64,000 bases of DNA from Amorphochlora amoebiformis (lineage: Eukaryota > Cercozoa > Chlorarachniophyceae): positions 186,001 to 250,000 of the forward strand of contig BAAHQB010000072.1 in the NCBI GenBank assembly GCA_054601695.1. Reading direction: 5' to 3'. The notes beneath the pieces are model-generated. The model was not told where the DNA came from, did not search any database, and was given only the letters and a program-made list of their open reading frames with translations. A program made the translations under genes and the position numbers. This document shows, piece by piece, positions 29,332 to 64,000 of this stretch (position 1 is the first letter of the stretch; every line of letters begins with the position of its first letter).

Positions 29332-29452
29332 GTCTATATATATATATATATATATATAATATTACATATGTATACATACTACACATATGTATACGTGTGT
29401 ACAAATAGTATATATCTATATACATATATATGTATATACGTATATATGTAAT

Positions 29453-29485
<33 letters not shown>

Positions 29486-29635
29486 CTATATATATATATA
29501 TGTATATATTCTATTATATTATATATATATATATATATGTATAGTTATATCATACACATATAAACATATATATATATATATGTAATATTTATATGTATAT
29601 GTTACATTATCCATCGATATAATATAAATTTCTAG

Positions 29636-41570
<11,935 letters not shown>

Positions 41571-41626
41571 ACGCAACACAAACATATATATGTGTACATG
41601 TGTGCGCGTACTCATAATTTACATAG

Positions 41627-41698
41627 ATGACGACAGACCTGCATATTCTTATCGAAGTCTTTGCCTAAAACCTCAACACGGATATATACATCCACCTA

Positions 41699-41733
<35 letters not shown>

Positions 41734-42463
41734 GGACCCATAAATTCAGAATATGGACGATGGTAACGACACTCGTCGAGTCTTACGGTTACGAATCCCG
41801 ATACCCCAACCCAACCTTCACGCTAATGCAGAACTAATACATCAGGGATGTTATGGCCTCATCCCCCCAGCACAAAGGTAAACTTCATGACTATTAATGT
41901 ACAATTTAATGGACCACTAATCAAAGTATTCTAACCCATTACTACCATAGCACTAAATCCCAAATCCTTATTTACCGCTAAATCCCAAATCCTTGCAGGC
42001 TGGGTCGCAAAATTGTCGCGTGATGGAAACCCGTTCCACTTACGGGTCAATTTAATTCTAACCCCAGTCTTGATTCCAACCAACCTTAATGATAATCATA
42101 ATAGTATGTGTACAAATGTATAATGTTATCTTTATAGCTATAATACATGTACATATTATATATACAATATATATATATATATATACATGTATACATATTA
42201 CAGATACGTATATATATATACATATGATATATATATATATATATATATACGTGTATACATATTACAAATACATATTTCTAGAGATATATACACAAATAAT
42301 TATACATATACACACTTACATATGCATGGATGTATATTCTCTCTCCCTTTTAATCTTCCCGCCTCTCTTGACCGCTTATTCTCTTCCTGGCTATATGTCC
42401 CGTTTTCTCTTTCTCTCTTTTCATCTCTCTGTCTTTTTCTCATATACCTCTCATCAAATTCTC

Positions 42464-42502
<39 letters not shown>

Positions 42503-42591
42503 GTATATATATATGTATGTATAAATATTACAATATATATATATATATATATATGTGTGTGTATAAATATTACATTTTTTTTTGCATTTAT

Positions 42592-42672
<81 letters not shown>

Positions 42673-42830
42673 TGTACATATTACTAACACATAATACTAT
42701 AATTCATTTATGGCATGCGTATATCAGCTGGCGACGGGGGAAACCGTATGGAGGGTGAGTGATATTAAAGCATCAACTGAAGTAATAAATTCAGAGGCCT
42801 GGGGGGACGCAACGAAACAGTAAGAGCTAG
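41627..42830 (+). CDS. Short WW-domain protein (50 aa, 5 exons)
   Basis: Exons 41627-41656, 41750-41762, 41999-42045, 42728-42754 and 42795-42830 (TAG) join to 51 codons. The core [16 protein letters not shown], then LATGETVWR and RPGG, matches the WW fold: first Trp, Gly turn, TGET, second Trp, then Pro. WW domains bind Pro-rich peptides. The donor GTGAGT after exon 4 is strong; the donor GTCTTT after exon 1 is weak. An alternative starts at the ATG at 41753 and reads through 41763-41874 (open, ending PPAQR) but would put the WW-coding exon out of frame. The protein is almost only the domain, so further 5' exons may be missing. Confidence 0.52.
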
Positions 42831-42942
42831 AGTTTGGATCAGGGATTTTGCTATTTTGGGGTTTGGGCTAGGAATAAGGGTGCGGTGAATTAGTTGGCAA
42901 GATGCAGGGATGAATGGAATTAAAGATCATTTTATATAGTAT

Positions 42943-42988
<46 letters not shown>

Positions 42989-42991
42989 ATC

Positions 42992-43034
<43 letters not shown>

Positions 43035-43112
43035 GCGTGTAAAAGTATATGCACATAAATATACGAAAACATACACACATACATACTTTCCTATATGTAT
43101 ATACATACATAC

Positions 43113-43159
<47 letters not shown>

Positions 43160-43246
43160 GTGTGTGTGTAGGATATAGATATGTATTATATTTACATGTA
43201 TGTATATCATGCTGTATTCGGATGCAGTATTATATGCATATTACGT

Positions 43247-43302
<56 letters not shown>

Positions 43303-43385
43303 AGGATATAGATATGTATTATATGTACATGTATGTATATCATGCTGTATTCGGATGCAGTATTATATGCATATTACGTATACAC

Positions 43386-43421
<36 letters not shown>

Positions 43422-43663
43422 GTGCGTATATGTGTATATATATGTGTATATATATGTATATATATATATATATATGTGTGTGTGTATATATATATAGAAT
43501 ATGTATATATATATATATGTAATATGTATATATATATATATATATATTGTATTGCGTTAAGTATTTCATATGTTTAAACATGTTAATACAAAATAAATAA
43601 TATCAATATATATATATATATATTTATTTATACATATATATTAGACAGTATTCCCAACTGTCT
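42831..43663. other. Intergenic region with tandem duplication
   Basis: Unique G-rich sequence to 42930, then TA tracts. An ~88-bp unit (GGATATAGATATGTATTATA, then CATGCTGTATTCGGATGCAG and TATATGCATATTACGTATAC) occurs twice, at about 43161-43250 and 43295-43383. More TA follows up to the ATG at 43664. No exon is seen. Confidence 0.6.
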
Positions 43664-57199
<13,536 letters not shown>

Positions 57200-57660
57200 G
57201 ATATCTAAATAGGCAGCCAACCAGATATTAAAACTCATAGACTCCAGATACTAGGCATGAACTTGAACGTTAGACTTAAACGTCATCATCTAAAATCCCA
57301 TCCCGATTCAAAGTTTGCAATTGTTTGAATTTCGAATTCCGAAAAAGGTGCTGTAGAAATCTTGGATATCGTATATTAATTTGATTCAATAAGTTAGCTT
57401 GTAAGTTCATTCAACGATTATCGATAGGGTTAAAACACTAGACAGTGGTACAGAAGTGATTTAAGTGCTATACTATAGCTAACAAACATTGGAAACATGA
57501 AGGGTTCGAAGAGCTGGACCGCACTATATGATGAGCTAGTATATCAGTATATATACCAGAGCATCACGATTCGTATACATGGATGCGTATAGCGATGGAT
57601 CTAGTGGATATCACGACCTGTAGACGACCAATGATACATAAACACACACTGCAAATTGCA

Positions 57661-57710
<50 letters not shown>

Positions 57711-57713
<3 letters not shown>

Positions 57714-57892
57714 TGATATGTGTGTGTGTGTGTGAAGAATGCCAGTGATACGTATCATCGATCCGAGATCTACTATACTACGTCAGTGTATGTGAGTACG
57801 AATACGTACGTATATACCAGTGATACGTACATTGAATGTACGTATTCTAGTATATTTTTCAAGTACGTACGTACGTATGTGTGTGTGTGTGT
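57711..57892. repeat. 182-bp direct repeat, copy 1
   Basis: Contains GAATGCCAGTGATACGTATC, ATCGATCCGAGATCTACTAT, AAGTACGTACGTACGTATG. Copy 2 (58023-58205) differs by a short insertion (ACTAGT region) and a few substitutions. Confidence 0.9.
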
Positions 57893-57918
57893 ATGTATAC
57901 ATTATATACTAGATATGT

Positions 57919-57970
<52 letters not shown>

Positions 57971-58022
57971 ACATATATATATGTATGTATATGTGTATGT
58001 ATATGTATAATATTATATATAA

Positions 58023-58205
58023 AATTGATATGTGTGTGTGTGTGTGAAGAATGCCAGTGATACGTATCATCGATCCGAGATCTACTATACTACGTCAGTA
58101 CTAGTATATGTGAGTACGAATACGTACGTATATACCAGTGATACGTACATTGAACGTACGTTTTCTAGTATATTTTTCAAGTACGTACGTACGTATGTGT
58201 GTGTG
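58023..58205. repeat. 182-bp direct repeat, copy 2
   Basis: Near-identical to 57711-57892. The two copies are about 130 bp apart, separated by (TA)n. The high identity suggests a recent duplication. Confidence 0.9.
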
Positions 58206-58632
58206 CATATGTATATACATCTAGTACATATACACACATATACAGGTTTATATATAATTCGTATGAAAACGTTCGCACTAGATCTCTACTGCATGTACAA
58301 GTAGTACATGCGCCCTTGTGTTATGTATACGTACTACGTACGATTTGTGCTATCTAGCTAGCTATCGACAAGATCTAGACCGTTAAATCGCGTATTACGC
58401 GCTGCGTGATACGGTGTTCAGATGTTTACATATATATTGTCATGAAATAAAAATCATTTTTTTCATCTTTTCGCTTTTTTATATCTGTTCAGTAACTTTT
58501 CACAGTGCCATGAGCGAACCAAACGAAACAACCTACGAGCCGAACAGAATCTAGAAAATTTTCTGACTGCCTTTTCAATAAGGAGGTGATGCAGACTGAG
58601 GGTGGTGATAGTCTCCTTGAAGTGAACGCGGC

Positions 58633-58999
58633 TTACAATAGTTCTGCGATGTTCATGGGCATCTCCTCGATTTGAGTGTTGTAAAACTCTGGACGGGGTT
58701 GAGGGTTAGATTTCAGCCATTTTAAATGGAGAAAGAGATACACAAACACATAAACGGCTCAACACAGTGCATAAATACATACATATTATCTATATAATAT
58801 TATATATATATATATATACACACACACATACACATATATATATATATAGTCGATAGAACAATGTAGGTAAGTCGGCAAAATAGATCCGTAACTTTGGGAA
58901 AAGGATTGGCTCTTAGGGTTGGGTGGGTTGGGTATATATATATATAAATAGATCCGTAACTTTGGGAAAAGGATTGGCTCTTAGGGTTGGGTGGGTTGG

Positions 59000-59041
<42 letters not shown>

Positions 59042-59063
59042 TGCGTGTATGTGTCTATTACAT

Positions 59064-59152
<89 letters not shown>

Positions 59153-59495
59153 GTATATATGTGTGCCTGTTTGTATGTGGTACTTTTAATATATTATTTT
59201 ATGTAATATGTGTCTGTTGTGTGAAAAATAACAGAACTTTTGTAAAACTTAGATTGCAGCAAATAAATTTTTATTAGAACATAATATTTTTCACATAAAA
59301 CACATGTACATATTTGTAACATATGATTAAATACATATAAAAATATATATATACATATTTTATACAAAATATAGTAATGAGCATGACATACACATATTAA
59401 AACACAATTTATAATTGCATGCTACAATAAATATATGTATATATAATATATGTTTTTTAATAAAATATGTATAAATATAATATATTATATAAATA

Positions 59496-59531
<36 letters not shown>

Positions 59532-59546
59532 ATATATATATATATG

Positions 59547-59619
<73 letters not shown>

Positions 59620-61136
59620 TATAATATATATATATGGTATAAGAAATATAAATATACAAATATATTATATATATACACATATATATATATATATATTATA
59701 TATTTATATTTTTTTTTTATATTACACATACATTTTTACATTTTTGCAGATATTATATGTATGTGAATGTACATGAATATAACATATACATGGGTGTAAG
59801 GTAACTATTTACATGTATCTACAGTCAAGTGCTAAGGTTTACCCTCAAGCTCGCGAAGCGTCCTGACATCCTCGTTGGTGACAAAGTTGATGGCGACACC
59901 CTTACGTCCGAAACGTCCGGAACGACCGATACGATGGATATAGTTTTCACGGTCGCCCGGGAGGTCGTAGTTGATGACAAGGGAGACTTGCTGAACGTCG
60001 ATACCACGGGCGAGGAGGTCGGTGGTGATGAGAACCCGAGACGATCCAGAGCGGAATTCTTTCATGATTGTGGCACGCTCTTTGGAACCCATTTCTCCAT
60101 GCATGGCGCTGACGGTGTGATCACGCTCTTGCATTTTGTCCGTGAGCCAGTCGACTTTACGACGTGTGTTACAGTAGATGATGGCTTGTGTGATGGAGAG
60201 GGTGTCATAAAGGTCGCAAAGAGTCTCGAGCTTCCAATCCTCTTTTTCGACTCCGATATAAAATTGCTTGATACCGTCGAGGGTTACGGCGGCCCGCTTC
60301 ACGAGAATACGCACAGGCTTACGCATGAATCGTTCAGATACTTCAAGAACTTCATTGGGCATGGTGGCCGAGAACAAGCAAACTTGAACCTCGGAGGGCA
60401 TCTCCTGGAAGATGTCGTAGATCTGGTCGCGGAAACCTCGCGAGAGCATCTCATCTGCCTCGTCGAGAACAAATGTGTGTATCTTGTTTACTTTGATGGC
60501 CCGTCGACGAATCATATCAAAGACACGCCCTGGAGTACCGACAACGAGCTGGACACCCTTGCTGAGGACGTTCATATCTTCGCGGACAGAGGTACCGCCG
60601 ACGCATACGTGGGAGGAGACATTCAGATAGTCTCCAAGAGCGCTAGCTACCTTCTGGATCTGTTGAGCCAGCTCGCGGGTGGGTGCCAAAATGAGGGCCT
60701 GGGTAGCATGCTGCTGAAGCTGGATCTTCTGTAAGGTGGCAATGACGAAAGTGGCGGTCTTTCCAGTTCCGGACTGGGCTTGACCGATCATGTCATGACC
60801 GGCGAGTATCGGCAGGATACCGCGCTGCTGAATTGTCGACGGCTTCTCGAAACCATACGCGTAGATTCCACGGAGAAGATTCTGCTTCAATCCCATGTCA
60901 TCGAAACTCTCGGCAACTTTAGTCCTGACACAGTTTGGTGAGCAACCATCATCCGAATATTAGAATTGGTGTGGGTAAATTTACCACTGAGTTTCCCCTT
61001 TCTCCTCTTTTCCTTCTGTCTTCTCAACATCTCTGGTCTCTTCGACCTTCTTGCCCTCTTCTTTGGCCTGTTGCTTCTTTTCCTCCTTAAGCTTCTCAGC
61101 CCCAGACTGAGGTTTTGCTTGTCCTTGATTATCCAT
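58633..61136 (-). CDS. eIF4A: Eukaryotic initiation factor 4A, DEAD-box RNA helicase (429 aa, 3 exons)
   Basis: Exons 60985-61136, 59843-60924 and 58633-58688 on the minus strand give 430 codons, ATG to TAA. Intron 1 is 60 nt (GTAAAT...GTCAG). Intron 2 (58689-59842) is 1154 nt and full of (TA)n. Split codons rebuild conserved residues: TG|G gives Trp51 of [13 protein letters not shown], and G|AG gives Glu before [17 protein letters not shown], the typical eIF4A tail. Motifs: Q motif [11 protein letters not shown], Walker [42 protein letters not shown] and [15 protein letters not shown] and VSAMHGEM favour eIF4A-I/II over eIF4A-III. It is the ATP-dependent helicase of the cap-binding complex that unwinds 5' UTRs. 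The first 50 residues are Lys/Glu-rich and longer than in animal eIF4A. Reading past the exon-2 donor gives a false stop nine bases on. Confidence 0.97.
58881..58998. repeat. Tandem duplication in eIF4A intron 2
   Basis: A ~54-bp unit (ATAGATCCGTAACTTTGGGA, then AAAGGATTGGCTCTTAGGG and TTGGGTGGGTTGG) occurs twice back to back, separated only by a short TATATA run. Confidence 0.9.
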
Positions 61137-62072
61137 GTTGCTAGGGATTGAACGGCGAAAATGAGCGAACGGGTTGGTTTAGACCAGTAGGTATGTAATA
61201 AGGATGCAATGACGGAATTCCTAAGCTATTCTCATATAACTAAATATGTACGAAAATCCATGTTTTGACGTGCAAGAGGGATCAAGAAAAAGTTAGGACA
61301 GGTCTAAGAAAAAGCAGGTCCCAGTGATCTACGTATGCGTTTTCATGGGAAACATAACCGCGCAATTTGAGGGTGGATTTCGGGCACAGGCGGAATAGGG
61401 GGGGCACAGAGAGAGGGGAATCGGGCAAGAATGACGCAGAGGCGGCCCTAGGACCTTAGTCGGCGTTGCTTTCTAGGTGCGTGGCTGTGCGAAAAAATCG
61501 GCGAATATGTTAATTTCGGATTTTTGGCGAGAAATTCCAAGAAAATTTCTTTTGTTTGATTTCACCAAATACTTTTTCTTTTCTTTGAGCACTACCGACT
61601 TTTTCGGAGGAAATATCTTTTCGTTCAACAGTCGAAGAACTCAAAATGGTTGGCCAACCGCTCAAGGCAACACGCGAGCTGCCGGCAATGCTTCCACGTC
61701 TTCCTGATATTTAGTGAAATGTCGGCATAGAAACTTCAGCTTTTTAGTTAAAGGCAGAATGCAGGGGCTGCCTTATGGCTTCTTGACACTAGCTGACAGT
61801 CGACGGCAGCTGGAACAGCTAAGAACATCCATACCTATGCGCCTACACTTAACATCCGTGCATCTATGGCTTGAGGGTAAAGTGCTAAAGTTATTACAAG
61901 GTGGAAATCAGTGATTGTGTGACATGCGTCCCCTTCGTGATTTGTATCGTAACGGTATCCCAATTCAACTGAGTATAATTACTAATATTAGAATCTGAAT
62001 CTACATTGAAAGGAGCCGCATGTTATATGTAATGATTAAATTATACATGTATACACACATATATATACATAA

Positions 62073-62127
<55 letters not shown>

Positions 62128-62153
62128 CACAGTGTGTCACTGTGTGTGTATTA

Positions 62154-62209
<56 letters not shown>

Positions 62210-62888
62210 TACTATATATCTAGTATATATATATATATATATATATATAAATATATATATATATAATATATTTATATATACTAGTAGAATCATATTATTA
62301 AAACATAAACAATTATAATCATAATATATATCTAGATATACGTGTGCTAGGTGTGTATACTAGTGTATAATCTAGATAATATATAATGTTATATCGTAAT
62401 ATAAAAACGGATACGAGTTCAGTCGTTCTAATGCCACAACTGTGGCATTTCAGATCAGTCCCGTCAGTATTCATCTAATGCTACAACTGTGGCATTTTAG
62501 ATCAGTCCAGTCAGTATTCATATGAGTTTTGGCCTCATATGCAGTAGTCATGATTCATAATATTTGAATCAAATGCGTAGTACCATATTATTTATGAATA
62601 GAATAGCAGCCAAAAGAGCAACTCTAGCAACTATCTAGACTATATTCATTCGAATCGAATATCATAGTGCATTAGGTGTCCCAGCCCTAAGCTAGTAAGT
62701 CTGAGATAGCTACATTCTTGACGTACTAACGGTTGATATACACATACTATGAATCTGCTACACGGCTACTAGTACTAGATCAAGTGAATCCAATGGTCAT
62801 GACGGTGTAAAAACATCATATCGATAATAGTTAAATTTGAGTCCACCTCGGACTTAATTGAAAGATTCACAGGTATAGCATATCGGAA
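61137..62888. other. Upstream region of eIF4A and TA/CTAG repeats, no firm gene
   Basis: 61137-62020 is unique sequence free of TA repeats and must hold the eIF4A promoter and 5' UTR. A small + strand frame at 61646-61714 (MVGQPLKATRELPAMLPRLP) has no supported continuation. 62040-62290 is (TA)n. 62290-62420 is CTAG-rich. 62427-62521 holds a 47-bp tandem repeat with a palindrome. The rest to 62888 is unique AT-rich DNA. Confidence 0.5.
62427..62521. repeat. Tandem 47-bp repeat carrying an inverted repeat
   Basis: Two units share CTAATGC(C/T)ACAACTGTGGCATTT, CAGATCAGTC-type sequence and GTCAGTATTCAT. In unit 1 ATGCCACA and TGTGGCAT form an inverted repeat around AC; unit 2 has one mismatch in the left arm. 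Confidence 0.85.
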
Positions 62889-63204
62889 CTAAACTTCGTC
62901 ATGTTGATAAGTTAGATAACGGTGAATTGAATCACCGCGTCTATTCCCAGTCACGACGTTGTTGTTCCTTAGCTCGCATTTCACATTCACTGCTGCGCCA
63001 ACCGAGTAGAGAGCGTTACTGGTTATCCTTGTGCCCTGAAGTTTGAAAAGTATCATTTGCATTAAATAGAGAATAAAAAATATGCATTGCATTAAGGTGC
63101 ATTTGTTCAGAATACAGAGTACTTTTAAAACATACTCAGTATACCTCCACAACCATCGAAGAACCCGCGAAGGCGCCGATGCCACTCCAGCGATTGTTGT
63201 GGAT
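62889..63204 (-). CDS. Possible right-handed beta-helix protein, C-terminal exons
   Basis: Minus-strand exon 63145-63204 (IHNNRWSGIGAFAGSSMVVE; acceptor TTACAG, donor GTATAC) joins in phase 0 to 62889-63035 (acceptor TTCAG). The latter reads GTRITSNALYSVGAAVNV, then KCELRNNNVVTGNRRGDSIH and a stop. Alternating G/S/N and V/I with NNNVVTGN-type ladders resembles parallel beta-helix (PbH1) repeats of extracellular or cytosolic carbohydrate-active proteins. A donor at CGCG|GTGATT would allow another 3' exon. Upstream exons would lie beyond the TA tracts, or beyond the window end. The fold assignment is an inference from pattern only. Confidence 0.5.
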
Positions 63205-63220
63205 CTGTAATACATATAGT

Positions 63221-63266
<46 letters not shown>

Positions 63267-63347
63267 ATATATAATATATATATATATATATATATTATCT
63301 ACATATGTATATATATATAGATATATACATATATATATATATATATA

Positions 63348-63405
<58 letters not shown>

Positions 63406-63476
63406 TATGTATATATTCATTTATTACACGCATATCTACATGTATACATATATACATATTTGAGTATAGATATATA

Positions 63477-63513
<37 letters not shown>

Positions 63514-63726
63514 TTTTAATGTAATTTATTGCTGACTCGGACTTGGTTAATTTATAAACACCTGTTTGTATGATATATACGTATAATATATATGTGTAAA
63601 TGCCTCAATGTATATAAAATATAGTATGAATCTTACACATTCGTATAAGGTACAATATGAGTACATCCCTGTCTATATTATATATACATTTATATATATA
63701 TGGATAATATATATGTGTAAACATAT

Positions 63727-63797
<71 letters not shown>

Positions 63798-63899
63798 CTA
63801 TACATATTATATTATACATATATATATATATATAAATACACACGTGTGTGAATAAATGCTAAAATACATATAACATGTATATATATGTACATGCATATG

Positions 63900-63948
<49 letters not shown>

Positions 63949-64000
63949 GAATGTATATATATTGTATAAAATTGTGTAAAATATATTAAATATGCATACA
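63205..64000. repeat. (TA)n and (TTA)n microsatellites at right edge
   Basis: (TA)n tracts, a (TTA)n run at about 63350-63396, and a short unique island at 63515-63610 in which I see no supported exon. Confidence 0.7.

Larger units (their letters stand above)
26641..29635. repeat. Pyrimidine-rich intergenic stretch, then TA, dispersed-repeat, AAT and GA tracts
   Basis: 26641-27130 is C/T-rich unique sequence (many TCTCC and CCTAA words) with no supported exon. 27140-28370 is mostly (TA)n with a dispersed repeat at 27826-27884. Then come (AAT)n at 28374-28447, a GA tract at 28644-29014 and (TA)n to about 29600. A 5' exon of the gene at 29636 should lie here, but I could not identify it. Confidence 0.6.
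57200..58632. other. Convergent intergenic region with large direct repeat
   Basis: Between the RasGEF stop and the eIF4A stop, the two genes being tail to tail. Unique sequence lies at 57200-57660, and a 182-bp direct repeat at 57711-57892 and 58023-58205. A palindrome-rich stretch at 58300-58420 has CTAGCTAGC, GTACTACGTAC and CGCGTATTACGCGCTGCGTG. No exon is seen; both 3' UTRs must end here. Confidence 0.6.

Noticed and set aside
59829-60734. 301-residue + strand open frame
   Set aside because: Antisense to the eIF4A exon, which has all DEAD-box motifs on the minus strand.
61646-61714. 22-codon + strand frame opposite the eIF4A 5' end
   Set aside because: No in-phase exon follows; probably chance.

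Overview
The window is nuclear DNA of a microbial eukaryote with very intron-dense genes. Three things show this: tightly packed GT...AG introns (two look like GC...AG) with CTAAC/CTAAT-like branch points, exons mostly 12-160 nt long, and domains known only from eukaryotes (eIF4A, RasGEF, F-box, RanBP2 zinc finger, PADR1). Telomere-like TTAGGG arrays, pyrimidine-rich introns and a Ras exchange factor would fit an amoebozoan or opisthokont-like protist, but the species cannot be fixed from the sequence. Well over half of the window is (TA)n microsatellite and derivatives. Translating it gives long Tyr/Ile 'ORFs' that are not genes. The real genes are islands of complex sequence between the TA tracts, and I rebuilt them by joining exons with splice sites and matching phases.

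Layout, left to right. All genes are on + unless stated. 234-2619: small protein with an N-terminal RanBP2-type zinc finger. 4104-7931: TPR protein (5' end not found); a large intron holds a 490-bp degenerate TTAGGG array. 8267-11649: unrecognised protein. 11955-20643: 224-aa protein ending in a PADR1 zinc domain (as in PARP1) with no PARP catalytic domain. 22655-23887: F-box protein with tudor/chromo-barrel-like modules. 24248-26640: two or three small, less certain genes. 29636-32585: helical protein. 34034-41570: 328-residue unrecognised protein (19 exons, 5' end not found), possibly part of the preceding gene. 41627-42830: 50-aa WW-domain protein. 43664-57199: a 35-exon, 652-aa Ras guanine-nucleotide exchange factor. 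58633-61136, minus strand: complete three-exon eIF4A (429 aa), convergent with the RasGEF gene. 62889-63204, minus strand: C-terminal exons of a possible beta-helix protein.

Repeats other than TA include two copies of a ~410-bp tRNA-derived SINE-like element, each inside a gene intron (19044-19455, 49211-49620). There are also several pairs of local or dispersed duplications, a 370-bp GA tract, AAT/TTA microsatellites and a CTAG-rich block.

The genes share no pathway and there are no operons. They look like ordinary housekeeping and signalling loci whose introns have been invaded by TA repeats, CCCTAA-like repeats and SINEs. Exon joins are my own manual models. The strongest are eIF4A, RasGEF, F-box/tudor, RanBP2 and PADR1, where all phases close and the joined protein matches a known domain.
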